From: Chloroflexota bacterium
Lineage (GTDB): Bacteria > Chloroflexota > Anaerolineae > JAAEKA01
DNA length: 37,823 nt
NCBI GenBank assembly: GCA_029558955.1
Contig: JAKQCW010000314.1
Coordinates: 1 to 37,823, forward strand
Direction of reading: 5' to 3'
The notes under the pieces are model-generated. The model was not told where the DNA came from. It ran no database searches and saw only the letters and a list, made by a program, of their open reading frames with translations. The translations under genes were made by a program, and so were the position numbers. This document shows positions 10,534-19,000 of this stretch, in pieces. Position 1 is the stretch's first letter; each line of letters starts with the position of its first letter.

Positions 10534-11931
10534 ATGCAACTGACATTCTGGGGCGCGGCTCAAACCGTCACCGGCTCGATGCATCTGCTCGAGGTGAACA
10601 ACCAGCGCATTTTGCTGGACTGCGGGCTCTTTCAGGGCAAACGCCAGCTCAGCTATGAGCGCAACCTGAACTTCCCCTTCGATCCGGCCTCCATCGATGT
10701 GGTGATCCTGTCGCACGCCCACATCGACCACTCGGGCAACCTGCCCAACCTGGTCAAACAGGGCTTTCGCGGCTCGATCTGGGCTACCCCCGCGACGCGC
10801 GATCTCTGCGTGGCGATGCTGCAAGACAGCGGCCACATCCAGGAACAGGACGCGATCTATGTCAACCGCAAGCGGGCGCGCGATGGCCTGCCGCCGGTCC
10901 AGCCGCTCTACACCAAGCACGATGCGGTCGAGTCGATCAAGCAGTTCGTCACCATCAACTATCACCGCCCATTTTCGCCGGCCGCCGGCGTCACCGCCTC
11001 CTTCTTCGATGCCGGCCATATCCTGGGATCGGCCATCGTGGCGCTGGATCTGGTCGAGGAGGGCCAGGAGCGCCGGCTGGTCTTCTCTGGCGACCTGGGC
11101 CGCCACGGCATGGCCATTCTGCGCGACCCGGAGACCCTCGCCGAGGCGGACTATCTGATCATGGAAAGCACCTATGGCAACCGCCGCCACGAAAGCCGTG
11201 ACGAGGCGCGCCAGGTGCTGCGCCAGGCGATTGTCGAGACGCACAAGCGCCGCGGCAAGGTGATCATTCCCGCCTTTGCCGTGGGCCGCACCCAGGAGCT
11301 GGTCTATGCGCTCAATGAGCTGAGCCAGGCGCAGAAGATCCCCAGCCTGGCGATCTACGTGGACAGCCCGCTGGCGGTGGATGTCACCGAGGTCTTTCGC
11401 TCCCACCCCGAATGCTACGACGAGGAGACGCTGGCCTTGCTCCAGCAGGAGCGCACCCCGTTCGGCTTTCGGCAGCTCACCTATGTGCGCGATGTGGAGG
11501 ACTCCAAGCGGCTCAATTTTCTGCGGGACTCGGCCGTGATCATCAGCGCCTCCGGCATGTGCGAGTCCGGTCGCATTTTGCACCATCTGAAGAACAATAT
11601 CGAGGACAGCGACAACACCATCCTCTTTTCCGGCTTTCAAGCTGAGAACACCCTGGGGCGGCGCATCCTCGACGGCAGCCGGCGGGTACGCATCTTCGGC
11701 GAGGAATACGACGTGCGGGCACGGGTGACCCGCGTCGAAGGCTATAGCGCGCACGCCGACAGCGAGGAGCTGCGGGCGTGGATCGGTCATTTCGACCGCC
11801 AGCGGCTGCGCGGCGTCTTCCTGGTGCACGGCGAGGCCGATGCGATTCTGGCGCTGAGCGGGCTGCTGCACAAGAATGGCTTTCAGGGGGTGGAGGGGCC
11901 GGCGCTCGGCCAGACCTTCCCGCTGGCGTAG
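10534..11931 (+). CDS. Beta-CASP metallo-beta-lactamase-fold RNA nuclease
   Basis: The protein is 465 residues, and all the expected motifs are present. The metal site HAHIDHSGNLP lies near residue 66; FDAGHILGSAIV, FSGDLGR and ESTYGNRRHE follow. The beta-CASP insert carries IPAFAVGRTQELVYAL and IYVDSPLA. The end has ISASGMCESGRILHHLKNN, EGYSAHADSEELRAW and FLVHGEADA. This is the RNA-specificity/CPSF73-like group (COG1236). Characterised members are endo- or 5'-3' exoribonucleases; the exact RNA target here is unknown. The ATG follows AGGA with seven bases of spacing. It is probably co-transcribed with the RNase D-like gene. A GC-rich inverted repeat just after the stop may end transcription. 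Confidence 0.95.
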   Translation: MQLTFWGAAQTVTGSMHLLEVNNQRILLDCGLFQGKRQLSYERNLNFPFDPASIDVVILSHAHIDHSGNLPNLVKQGFRGSIWATPATRDLCVAMLQDSGHIQEQDAIYVNRKRARDGLPPVQPLYTKHDAVESIKQFVTINYHRPFSPAAGVTASFFDAGHILGSAIVALDLVEEGQERRLVFSGDLGRHGMAILRDPETLAEADYLIMESTYGNRRHESRDEARQVLRQAIVETHKRRGKVIIPAFAVGRTQELVYALNELSQAQKIPSLAIYVDSPLAVDVTEVFRSHPECYDEETLALLQQERTPFGFRQLTYVRDVEDSKRLNFLRDSAVIISASGMCESGRILHHLKNNIEDSDNTILFSGFQAENTLGRRILDGSRRVRIFGEEYDVRARVTRVEGYSAHADSEELRAWIGHFDRQRLRGVFLVHGEADAILALSGLLHKNGFQGVEGPALGQTFPLA

Positions 11932-11947
11932 CGGCCACAGCCCAGGA

Positions 11948-11991
11948 CAGGGGCAGCCGCGGCCTGCTGGCAGGTCACGTGACTGCCCCTG
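11948..11991 (+). terminator. Candidate hairpin terminator after the MBL gene
   Basis: CAGGGGCAG (11948-11956) pairs with CTGCCCCTG (11983-11991) around a GC-rich inner region that can also fold. Only a short T-stretch follows, so termination is possible but not certain. Confidence 0.4.
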
Positions 11992-12097
11992 ATTTGAAGA
12001 TAACCGCTCAATAGCCGCTCGGGCCGGTCTGTGCGCAGCCACCGAGCCCGCCATTTTCAGCAGCGGTTGCGCGTCCGGCGCATGGCCGTCCGTCTCA
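11992..12097. repeat. Dispersed intergenic palindromic repeat, copy A
   Basis: Matches the stretch after efp (33358-33442) over nearly its whole length, with an 11-base insert and scattered changes. Shared blocks are ATTTGAA, CGGGCCGGTCT, ACCGAGCCCGCC, CGGTTG and GCGCATGG. The core can fold through GCTCGG/CCGAGC. It lies directly after the MBL gene. The whole gap 11932-12423 holds only the hairpin at 11948, this repeat, an inverted repeat at 12129-12145, and the TetR promoter and leader. Confidence 0.85.
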
Positions 12098-12128
12098 GTG
12101 TAGGTTTGTATCCAAACGGTTTCACCTT

Positions 12129-12145
12129 GTGCGGAAAAACCGCAC
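12129..12145. promoter_or_regulatory. Inverted repeat upstream of the TetR gene promoter, possible operator
   Basis: GTGCGG and CCGCAC separated by AAAAA, centred about 20 bases before the -35 box. Its symmetry and place suit a dimeric regulator such as TetR, but nothing else identifies the binder. Confidence 0.35.
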
Positions 12146-12153
12146 CCAAATGC

Positions 12154-12182
12154 TTGTCCTGAACGGCGGGGTATGCTATACT
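12154..12182 (+). promoter_or_regulatory. Sigma70-type promoter for the TetR gene
   Basis: TTGTCC (12154-12159), a 17-bp spacer and TATACT (12177-12182). The predicted start near 12189 leaves a leader of about 235 bases, in which I see short hairpins (for example around 12271-12281 and 12290-12310) but no known riboswitch. Confidence 0.65.
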
Positions 12183-12423
12183 GCGGTTGAGCCTCACCGC
12201 ATCGCTGCTTCATCGCTCTTCCATTGGCTCCGACTTAGCGGGATCAGACAATCCACGCGATCAGACCGTCCCTAAGGGATGGGCTGTGGGCATGGCGCCC
12301 AATGCCACGCCCAGGGAAATCAGCCCCGGCTGTTGATGGGCGTTCGTTTGGATTGTTTGCGAAAACACAGAATCGCCCGTGTCGTTTTTTTGACCTGGGT
12401 CGTCTTTAAGGATGAGGCAACCA

Positions 12424-13140
12424 ATGTACACCAACATCATCAACAACGAGCTCATCGCAAACACCGGACCTGTTGCACTGCACGCGGCCAGGCGGCCGGC
12501 CATGCCAAAAACGTACAACAAGCGCGCCAACAACAAAGAGCAGCGCAAAGAAAACCTGTATTCGGCCGCTGTAACGCTGTTTCGCCAGCAGGGCTTCGAC
12601 CAAACGCGCGTCGAGGAGATCACCCAGGCGGCCGGCGTGGCCAAGGGAACCTTTTTCAACTACTTCCCCACCAAAGAGGATGTCCTGCTCTACATCGGCG
12701 AGCGCCACATGACCCGTCTGGGCGCGGCCATGAGCAACGGCGCCGGCAAGCAGGTGGCTCAGGAGCGCAGCGCCATCGCCGCGTTGAAGACGGTGCTCCA
12801 CGCCCTGGCCGACAGTCTGGAGGAGGACAAAGACCTGGTGCGCCTGGCGGTGGACAAGGCCATGAAGATCTCCCACCTGGCGCCCGAGGCCGGCGGCCGT
12901 TTCAGCCTGCAAGGGTTGGTGGTGCTGCTGATCCGGCGCGCCCAGCGAACGGGCGAGATTCACCCGGCTGTGGACCCGGACCTGGTGGCCCAGATGCTGG
13001 AAGGGCTCTACTATCAGCAGTTGGTCATCTGGTGTCAGGAGGATTTCGCCTTCGATTTGGGCGAACGCCTGGGCCAGGTGGTGGACATGCTGCTGGTGGG
13101 CATCGGCGGCCCGCCCGCCGCAGGTCGCGCTGCCGCGTGA
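12424..13140 (+). CDS. TetR/AcrR family transcriptional regulator
   Basis: The protein is 238 residues from the ATG at 12424, which has GAGG six bases upstream. The helix-turn-helix lies near residues 45-85, with LYSAAVTLFRQQGFDQTRVEEITQAAGVAKGTFFNYFPTKEDVL, a textbook TetR DNA-binding domain. The rest is an all-helical ligand-binding and dimerisation domain of ordinary size, with no identifiable ligand. The roughly 27 residues before the basic stretch KTYNKRANNKEQRKEN are longer than usual, so the ATG at 12502 is an alternative start. It has no divergent partner; the downstream LysM gene is convergent. It may control itself through the inverted repeat at 12129-12145, or act elsewhere. Confidence 0.92.
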   Translation: MYTNIINNELIANTGPVALHAARRPAMPKTYNKRANNKEQRKENLYSAAVTLFRQQGFDQTRVEEITQAAGVAKGTFFNYFPTKEDVLLYIGERHMTRLGAAMSNGAGKQVAQERSAIAALKTVLHALADSLEEDKDLVRLAVDKAMKISHLAPEAGGRFSLQGLVVLLIRRAQRTGEIHPAVDPDLVAQMLEGLYYQQLVIWCQEDFAFDLGERLGQVVDMLLVGIGGPPAAGRAAA

Positions 13141-13170
13141 CCGTCCGCCCCGCTCAAAGCTGAGACTCAA

Positions 13171-13204
13171 CAGCCCCGGTCTGAACCAGACCGGGGCTGT
13201 TTGT
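13171..13204. terminator. Bidirectional intrinsic terminator between the TetR and LysM genes
   Basis: A 13-bp perfect stem (13171-13183 with 13187-13199), a 3-base loop and then a short T-run. It lies between convergent genes, 30 bases after the TetR stop. Confidence 0.85.
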
Positions 13205-13220
13205 TGCTGTCACGGATCAT

Positions 13221-14048
13221 TTACTCGGGGATGATCAACTCCTGGCCGACCCGCAGGAAGTTGGGATCGCTCAGGTTGTTGGCCGCCATGATGGCCTGGG
13301 TCGTGGTGTTGTACTGCTGGGCAATGGCCAGCAGGGTCTCGCCGGCCAACACCACATGCTTTCTGACCTCGGCCGTCGGCTGCGGCGTCGGCGACACCCC
13401 CGGAATCACCAGCCGCTGGCCGCGGTAGATGGTGTAGGGGGCCGGGATGTTGTTGGCGTTGGCGATCTCCTGCCATTCGACGTCGTACTGGACGGCGATG
13501 CTGCTCAGGTTCTCACCGGCGCCGACTACATGCACCACAGTCTCCGCTGCGGCCTGAGCGGCGGGGGTCGCACCGTCAGCGCCCGGCTGGGCGGCAGGTT
13601 CGCCTGTGCCGGGGACCATCAACACCTGGCCCACCTGAATCGTGTCATCGGGCAGGTTGTTCAGGCGGCGAATGGTCTCCACATCGGTGTTGTTGAGCAG
13701 GGCGATGGAGAAGAGGGTGTCGTCCGCCTTCACCACATAGCCATAGGTGGCGCCCACCTGGGTCATGGCGGCGCCTGGCGTGGCCGTGGCCCCGGTCACG
13801 GCCGGAGCTGGCGTCGGCAGCGTGCCGGTGATGAAGCCGCCGGGCGTGGGCAGGGTCGTCCCCGCCGTCACAGCCGTCACCGCGGGAGAGACAGCATCCA
13901 TGGCCGCAGGCGACGCTGTCGTCCCGGCCGCGGGCGTTGTCCAGCCTTCCTGCTGCGCGGCGGGGCGCTCGCGCTGACAGGCGACGCTGGCAAGCACAAT
14001 CAGTAACAGCAAGAGCACCAAGGCCAATCGACGTGTGCTGCGATTCAT
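13221..14048 (-). CDS. LysM-repeat lipoprotein
   Basis: The protein is 275 residues. The N terminus has a basic start, a Leu/Val-rich core and a lipobox-like LASVAC, so it is probably exported and lipid-anchored at Cys24, although Ser at -3 is atypical. A Pro/Thr/Ala/Gly-rich linker of about 70 residues follows. Three LysM domains come next. Each opens with a Val-rich strand and a GETL-like turn (VVKADDTLFSIA, VVGAGENLSSIA, VVLAGETLLAIA), and they close with LMVPG, LVIPG and LIIPE. LysM domains bind N-acetylglucosamine in peptidoglycan. No catalytic domain is attached, so it is probably a wall-binding protein. AGGAG lies six bases before the ATG, and the promoter is at 14105-14133. Confidence 0.92.
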   Translation of the reverse strand: MNRSTRRLALVLLLLLIVLASVACQRERPAAQQEGWTTPAAGTTASPAAMDAVSPAVTAVTAGTTLPTPGGFITGTLPTPAPAVTGATATPGAAMTQVGATYGYVVKADDTLFSIALLNNTDVETIRRLNNLPDDTIQVGQVLMVPGTGEPAAQPGADGATPAAQAAAETVVHVVGAGENLSSIAVQYDVEWQEIANANNIPAPYTIYRGQRLVIPGVSPTPQPTAEVRKHVVLAGETLLAIAQQYNTTTQAIMAANNLSDPNFLRVGQELIIPE

Positions 14049-14104
14049 AGCTTACTCCTGGCCCAACAGAGGCACGTGTGAGTGATCGGAAACGTTATGT
14101 CTCG

Positions 14105-14133
14105 ATCTTACCACAACTGGAGTACAGCGTCAA
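14105..14133 (-). promoter_or_regulatory. Sigma70-type promoter for the LysM lipoprotein
   Basis: On the minus strand, TTGACG (14133-14128), a 17-bp spacer and TAAGAT (14110-14105). It lies between the ssb stop and the LysM start. Confidence 0.75.
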
Positions 14134-14182
14134 GCAGAAAAGCGTCGTTTTCATGGCGTTTGGCAAAAAACAAGCGATTCGC

Positions 14183-14590
14183 CTAGAAGGGGATATCCTC
14201 CTCTTCCATGGCGGGCGCTTCCATCGGGCTGCCAGTGCGCGGGGCCATGGGGCCGCCGACGCTGTCCCGGCCGCCCAGGAAGCGCACGTTGCGCGCGGTG
14301 ATCTCCAGGCTGGCGCGCGGCTCGCCGGTCTGACCGGTCCAGGCCGAGGCGTCAACCTCCCCTTCGACCAGCACCAGCCGGCCCTTGGCCAGGTATTGGT
14401 GACAAAGCTCGCCCAGCTTGCCCCAGGCGGTCACACGGAACCAGGTGGTCTTCTCCTGCTGCTGGCCGCTTTGATCGGTCCAACTGCGGCTGGTGGCCAC
14501 GGAGAATGAGCACACCTGCTGGCCGCTGGGGGTGAAACGCAGCTCTGGGTCCCGGCCCAGATGACCCACGACAATCGTCTTGTTGAACAT
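14183..14590 (-). CDS. ssb: Single-stranded DNA-binding protein
   Basis: The protein is 135 residues. The OB fold covers about residues 1-105, with MFNKTIVVGHLGRDPELRFTPSGQQV, FSVATSRSW, TTWFRVTAWGKLGELCHQYLAKGRLVLVEGEV and a final RNVRFLGGR. A short linker leads to the acidic tip EEEDIPF, which in the family docks partner proteins such as RecO, PriA and exonucleases. The linker is much shorter than in E. coli SSB (178 residues). The start is the ATG at 14590, with AAGGAG seven bases before it; the frame stays open upstream but has no homology there. A consensus promoter at 14781-14809 gives a leader of about 180 bases. It stands apart from rpsF/rpsR, its partners in many genomes. Confidence 0.96.
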   Translation of the reverse strand: MFNKTIVVGHLGRDPELRFTPSGQQVCSFSVATSRSWTDQSGQQQEKTTWFRVTAWGKLGELCHQYLAKGRLVLVEGEVDASAWTGQTGEPRASLEITARNVRFLGGRDSVGGPMAPRTGSPMEAPAMEEEDIPF

Positions 14591-14780
14591 GGCACGGCTC
14601 CTTCGTTTGATGGATATGCGGCTGGAGCCTGGGTACACAAAACTGCGAGGACTGCGGGGATGAACGGCTGTGAGTTGCGGGGACCACCCAAGGGGGGAAT
14701 GCCGCAACGGCCTTGTTTGCTGTGACAATCCTGAACGTTCGTGCCTAAAAAATCCAGACCGCTGCTGTCGTCAGGGTGGT

Positions 14781-14809
14781 AGTATACGCCCATCGGGCGG
14801 GCATGTCAA
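14781..14809 (-). promoter_or_regulatory. Strong sigma70-type promoter for ssb
   Basis: On the minus strand, TTGACA (14809-14804), a 17-bp spacer and TATACT (14786-14781). It starts 22 bases after the thiQ-like gene's stop. Confidence 0.85.
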
Positions 14810-14831
14810 ATTTCAATAGAACGTGTGTTCG

Positions 14832-15938
14832 TTACGAGGCGTCTACCGAGCGCGCCAGCAGGCTGATCCCGGCCGGGTCCAGTTGAATCTGGATCCACTG
14901 CCCCGGCGCTGGCAGGTCGCCGGCCGCGGCGCCGGGCAGATCGAAGACCAGCCGCTGGCCGTCGGCATAGCTCAGCGTGATCTTGACCTGGCTGCCGCGG
15001 AAGGAGACCTCTTGCAACTGTCCGGCCACCAGGTTTTCTTCGGCGCGCGTGGCCAGATCGACCAGCCGGGCCGCGTCAGGCCGGGCCACGGCCAGCACGC
15101 TGTCGCCCGCGGCCGCGTCGACCGGGCCGGCCGCGCTGCGCAGCAGGCCCAGCGGCGTGGCCGTCAGCCAGCCGGGCGCGCCTTCGACGATCTGGCCGGG
15201 CAGCAGGTTCTCCATGCCCAGGAAACGCGCCACGAAGGGGGTGGCCGGCTGGCGATAGAGGGCCACCGGCGCGCCGATCTGCTCGATTCGACCGGCGTTC
15301 ATGATCACCACCCGGTCGGCGATGGCCAGCGCCTCCTGTTGGTCATGGGTGACGTAGATGGAGGTGATCCCGGCGGGTTCATCCTTCCCGGCCGGCCTCT
15401 GTCGCAGGATGCCCCGCAGCTCCCCTATCAGCTCCTCGCGCAGGGTGCGGTCCAGCGAGCCCAGCGGCTCATCCAGCAGCAGCAGGGCCGGGTTGGGGGC
15501 CAAGCTGCGCGCCAGCGCCACCCGCTGCTGTTGCCCGCCGGAGAGCTGATGCACCTGGCGCGCTTCCAGGCCGCTCAGCCCCACCAGCGCCAGCATTTCC
15601 AGCACCCGGCCGCGCAGCGCCGCCTTGCTCTGCCCGGCCATGCGCAGCCCAAAGGCCACGTTGTCGAAGACGTTGCGGTGCGGGAAGAGGGCGAAATCCT
15701 GAAACATGAAGCCGAAGCCGCGCCGATGGACGGGGACGCCGGCCAGATCCTGGCCCTCCAGCAAGAGCTGGCCGGCGTCGGCCTGCTCCAGCCCGGCCAC
15801 GATGCGCAGCAGGGTGGTCTTGCCGCAGCCTGACGGCCCCAGCAGGCAGACGATCTCGCCGCGCGCGATCTCCAGCGAGATGTCGTGCAGCACCGGCGTG
15901 GGGCCGAAGGCTTTGCTCACGTTGTGAATGGCCAGCAT
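14832..15938 (-). CDS. thiQ: Thiamine ABC transporter ATP-binding protein (ThiQ-like, with C-terminal TOBE-type region)
   Basis: The protein is 368 residues. The nucleotide-binding domain covers about residues 1-240, with Walker A GPSGCGKTTLL, signature LSGGQQQRVALARSL, Walker B LLLLDEPLGSLD and the switch His in YVTHDQQEAL. The last ~120 residues resemble the TOBE regulatory domain of the PotA/CysA/FbpC group. E. coli ThiQ (about 230 residues) lacks this domain, so the name rests on the operon rather than the sequence. Its ATG overlaps the permease stop by one base (TGATG), so the two are translationally coupled. It is the last gene of the riboswitch-led operon and would power thiamine uptake at the cytoplasmic face. 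Confidence 0.88.
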   Translation of the reverse strand: MLAIHNVSKAFGPTPVLHDISLEIARGEIVCLLGPSGCGKTTLLRIVAGLEQADAGQLLLEGQDLAGVPVHRRGFGFMFQDFALFPHRNVFDNVAFGLRMAGQSKAALRGRVLEMLALVGLSGLEARQVHQLSGGQQQRVALARSLAPNPALLLLDEPLGSLDRTLREELIGELRGILRQRPAGKDEPAGITSIYVTHDQQEALAIADRVVIMNAGRIEQIGAPVALYRQPATPFVARFLGMENLLPGQIVEGAPGWLTATPLGLLRSAAGPVDAAAGDSVLAVARPDAARLVDLATRAEENLVAGQLQEVSFRGSQVKITLSYADGQRLVFDLPGAAAGDLPAPGQWIQIQLDPAGISLLARSVDAS

Positions 15939-17623
15939 CAGAACTCTCCAGCGTCGCCGACGCGCAGCCGCTCGATCAGCAGCAGGCCCACCAGGCAGAC
16001 CAGCATCAGCAGCGTGCTCATGGCCAGCGCCTGGCCGTAGTTGCTCACCCCTGGCTGGCCCAGCGCGCGGTAGATCACCACTGACATGGTCGGGTAGCGG
16101 GGTTGGTAGAGCAGCAGGGTGGCGCCGAACTCGCCCAGGCTGATGGTGAAGGCGAAGATAGCCGCCGCCGCCAGCGCCCGGCCGATGATGGGCAGATCGA
16201 TCTCGCGCAGCACCTGGCCCGGCGACGCGCCCAACACGGCCGCGCCCTCGCGCAGCCGCGGGTTCAGCCCGCGCAGCGCCGGCAGAAGCGAGCGCACCAC
16301 GAAGGGCATGGCGATCAGGGTATAGGCCAGGGGGATCAACGCCAGCGAGGTGCGCAGGTTGAGCGGCGGCTCGTCCAGGGCGATGATGTAGCCCAGGCCC
16401 AGCGTCACTGCCGATGTGCCCAGCGGCAGCAGGAAGACCGGATCCAGCCAGCGGGCCAGCCGGCTGGGCCGGTTGTGCGCGCTGTTGCCAGCCAGCAGGT
16501 AGGCGGCCAGCAGGCCCAGCGCCAGCGAGAGCGCCACGGCCGCCAGGCTGAAGAGCAGCGAGTTGCGGATGGCCTCCACCGGCGGCGCGAAGAAGACGCT
16601 TTGGGTCGGGTTTTGGCCCAGCGCGAGGTAATGGCGCAGCGTGGGCGCGTCCGCGCCCAGGGTCAGCGAGCGGACGGCCAGCGCCAGCAGCGGCGTCAGC
16701 AGAACCAGCATCAGCAGGGTGTTGACCCCGGCCACGACCAGCCATTCCCGCCGGGTGGCCGGGCGGCGCACTGTCATCGACTGTGGGCGCAGGTTGAGGG
16801 GCAAGGAACTGCGCGCCTGCATGCGGGTGTAGACCACCATCACGACGAAGGTGATGGCCAACTGCACCAGGGCCAGCACCGCGCCCAGGGGCAGGTTGAA
16901 GTAGTTCACCGTCTGGCGGTAGATCTCCACCTCCAGCGTGGCGAAGCGCGCGCCGCCCAGGATCAACACCACGCCGAAGCTGGTGAAGCAGAAGAGGAAG
17001 ATCAGCAGGCTGGCCGCCGCGATGGAGGGCGCCAGCAGCGGCAGGGTCACTTCCCAGGTGCGGCGCCAGCGGGACGCGCCCAGCACGGCCGCGGCCTCGC
17101 CCAGCCGGGGGTCCAGGTTGGCCCACATGCCGCCCACGATGCGCACCACCACGGCCGCATTGTAGAAGGCGTGCGCCAACAGGATGATCCAAACGGTGTT
17201 GAGCAGCTTGATGGGGGGGGAGGCCAGGCCCAGGGCAGCCATCAGCCAGTCGTTTAGCACGCCGCGCGGGCCGAAGAGCGTGACAAAGGCGACGCCGACC
17301 ACGACGGTGGGCAGCACGAAGGGAATGGTGGTCAGGCCGCGCAGCAGGGTCTTGGCGGGAAAATCGTAGCGCGCATAGATGTAGGCCGCCGGCAGGCCGA
17401 GCAGCAGGGTCAGCGCGGTGGAGGCCGCGGCCTGCCAGAGGGTGAACCAGAGCACCTGGGCCAGGTAGGGGCGCGTCCACAGCGCCTGCACGCCGCTCAG
17501 GTCCAGCCGGCCCTCCGGCGCCAGGCTGACGCCGAGGATGCTGAGCAGCGGGTAGAAATAGAAGATCGCCAGGAAGATCAGCGGCAGCGCAAAGAGCAGC
17601 CGCCAGGGTTTGGGAAGATGCAC
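15938..17623 (-). CDS. thiP: Thiamine ABC transporter permease, two-domain (ThiP-like)
   Basis: The protein is 561 residues with about twelve membrane segments. Two BPD_transp_1 permease domains are fused in one chain, as in ThiP and FbpB. Each half has an EAA loop that contacts the ATPase: EAAAVLGASRWRRTWEVTLPLL near residue 175 and EGAAVLGASPGQVLREIDLPII near residue 465. The start is the GTG at 17623, with no clear ribosome binding site. Upstream, between it and thiB, lies a four-unit hairpin repeat array. It ends overlapping the ATPase start. Sequence alone cannot separate thiamine from iron or sulfate permeases; the riboswitch and the kinase gene point to thiamine. Confidence 0.9.
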   Translation of the reverse strand: MHLPKPWRLLFALPLIFLAIFYFYPLLSILGVSLAPEGRLDLSGVQALWTRPYLAQVLWFTLWQAAASTALTLLLGLPAAYIYARYDFPAKTLLRGLTTIPFVLPTVVVGVAFVTLFGPRGVLNDWLMAALGLASPPIKLLNTVWIILLAHAFYNAAVVVRIVGGMWANLDPRLGEAAAVLGASRWRRTWEVTLPLLAPSIAAASLLIFLFCFTSFGVVLILGGARFATLEVEIYRQTVNYFNLPLGAVLALVQLAITFVVMVVYTRMQARSSLPLNLRPQSMTVRRPATRREWLVVAGVNTLLMLVLLTPLLALAVRSLTLGADAPTLRHYLALGQNPTQSVFFAPPVEAIRNSLLFSLAAVALSLALGLLAAYLLAGNSAHNRPSRLARWLDPVFLLPLGTSAVTLGLGYIIALDEPPLNLRTSLALIPLAYTLIAMPFVVRSLLPALRGLNPRLREGAAVLGASPGQVLREIDLPIIGRALAAAAIFAFTISLGEFGATLLLYQPRYPTMSVVIYRALGQPGVSNYGQALAMSTLLMLVCLVGLLLIERLRVGDAGEF

Positions 17624-17647
17624 GGGATTGTTAGTAATGCGTAACTC

Positions 17648-17871
17648 GTAACTCGGATTTGTGCGAGGTGTCTTTGGGTTACGAGGCGAGTAATGCGTAA
17701 CGAGTAATGCGTAACCCGGAACTGTGCGAGGTGTCTCTGGGTTACGTGGCGAGTAATGCGTAACGAGTGATGCGTAACCCGGAATTGTGCGAGGTGTCTC
17801 CGGGTTACGAGTTACGTGTTACGAGGCGAGTAATGCGTCACCCGGAATTGAGCGAGACGCCTCCGGGTTAC
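17648..17871. repeat. 63-bp tandem hairpin array between thiB and thiP
   Basis: Four 35-base cores begin at exact 63-bp steps: 17648, 17711, 17774 and 17837. Each reads roughly GTAACCCGGA, then 15 bases with GTGCGAGGTG, then TCCGGGTTAC. The arms pair perfectly in the third unit and nearly so in the others. The spacers hold further short GTAATGCGTAACGAG repeats. It fills almost the whole 262-base gap between the receptor and permease genes. Confidence 0.95.
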
Positions 17872-17885
17872 GAGTTACGAGTCAT

Positions 17886-18974
17886 TTATCTCAGCACAGC
17901 TTCTGTCCATGCCTCGATCCAGCGCTCGCGGTTGGCTTCGATGGCGGCGGGGTCGAGGGCGGCTGGCTCGCTGGGCGTGGGGGCAAACTGGCTGAACAGC
18001 TCCGGGACGGCGGCGGCGCTGTTGGCCGGATAGACGAACATCTGCAAGGGGATGTCTTCCTGGAAGGGCAGCTCCAGCATGAAGTCGATGAACTGGCGGG
18101 CCAGCGTGGGCTGCTTGGCGCCGCGCAGGACGCCGGCGAACTCGATCTGGCGGAATGTCTCGCCCGGCGGGGAGATGTTGCCGCTGTCAGGCTGGGTCTT
18201 GGCGCCTTCGCTGTAGAAAACATCGGCCGCCGGGCTGGTGCTGTAGCTCACCACCAACGGCCGGTCCCCCTGGCCCGCGCTGCCCACGGTGAAATGGCTG
18301 AAGTAGGCCTCGCTCCAGCCGTCGGTCACCAGCAGATCGTTGGCCCGCAGGTCGCGCCAGAAGTCGAGATAGGTGTAGTCGCCCGTCTCGCCGAAGACGG
18401 CCACCGTGGCCAGTAGAAAGGCCAGGCCAGGCGACGAGGTGGCGGGGTTGGGAACCACCAGCAGCCCGCGGTAGGCCGGCTGGGTCAGCTCCGCCAGCGT
18501 CTGCGGCGTGGCCAGGCCCTGCTGCTCGAACCAGGCGCGGTCGTAGTTCAGGTTAACGTAGCCGAAGTCCATGGGCAACAGCCGGCTCTGCGGGTCGAGA
18601 TGCAAGTCGTCAGGGACCGCGGCCAGCAGCGGCGATTCATACGGCTCGAAGATGTCGCAGTCGATGGCGCGGCTGAGAAAGGTGTTGTCCACGCCGAAGA
18701 AGACGTCGGCCAGCGGGTTGGCCTTGCTCAGGCATGCCTTGTTGAGCGCCTCGCCCGCGTCGCCGGCCTTGAGAAACTCCACGACGGCGTTGTGACTGGC
18801 CTCGAACTGGGCGATCACCTCCTGGCTGATGGCAAAGCTGTCATGGCTCATCAGCACCAGGCGCTGCGGTCCGGCGTCGGCGGTGGGCGCGGCGGGGGCT
18901 GGCGGCGCTGTGCAGGCCGCCAGCAGCAGGAGCAGCAGTGGGAGCAGGGTTAATCGACGCGTGGTTCGTTTCAT
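17886..18974 (-). CDS. thiB: Thiamine ABC transporter substrate-binding lipoprotein (ThiB/TbpA-like)
   Basis: The protein is 362 residues. A lipoprotein signal with lipobox LAAC puts the mature Cys at residue 21, so it is expected on the outer face of the membrane. Family features include the opening [64 protein letters not shown] and a late [14 protein letters not shown]. These match the TbpA/ThiB group of thiamine receptors within the iron/thiamine periplasmic-binding class. GAGGTG lies seven bases before the ATG. It is the second gene of the operon, separated from the kinase gene by a 54-bp repeat array and from the permease by the 63-bp array. Confidence 0.94.
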   Translation of the reverse strand: MKRTTRRLTLLPLLLLLLAACTAPPAPAAPTADAGPQRLVLMSHDSFAISQEVIAQFEASHNAVVEFLKAGDAGEALNKACLSKANPLADVFFGVDNTFLSRAIDCDIFEPYESPLLAAVPDDLHLDPQSRLLPMDFGYVNLNYDRAWFEQQGLATPQTLAELTQPAYRGLLVVPNPATSSPGLAFLLATVAVFGETGDYTYLDFWRDLRANDLLVTDGWSEAYFSHFTVGSAGQGDRPLVVSYSTSPAADVFYSEGAKTQPDSGNISPPGETFRQIEFAGVLRGAKQPTLARQFIDFMLELPFQEDIPLQMFVYPANSAAAVPELFSQFAPTPSEPAALDPAAIEANRERWIEAWTEAVLR

Positions 18975-19000
18975 GGTGATTCACCTCGTGGGGGCACAGG

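Noticed and set aside
9289..12213. 974-codon minus-strand open frame opposite the RNase D-like and MBL genes
   Set aside because: Gln/Arg/His-rich composition typical of antisense frames in high-GC DNA; both sense genes have full sets of family motifs.
12279..13163. Alternative plus-strand frame across the TetR gene
   Set aside because: It is Arg/Gly/Pro-rich without motifs, while the overlapping frame encodes a clear TetR helix-turn-helix protein.
14832..17480. Very long minus-strand frame that could suggest a permease-ATPase fusion
   Set aside because: Only the last 368 codons are the ATPase. The upstream part is the out-of-frame shadow of the permease gene, which has its own frame and ends in a TGATG overlap.
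17648..17871. CRISPR array
   Set aside because: The spacing is regular (63 bp), but the intervals between cores are themselves repeats, not unique spacers, and no cas genes are present.
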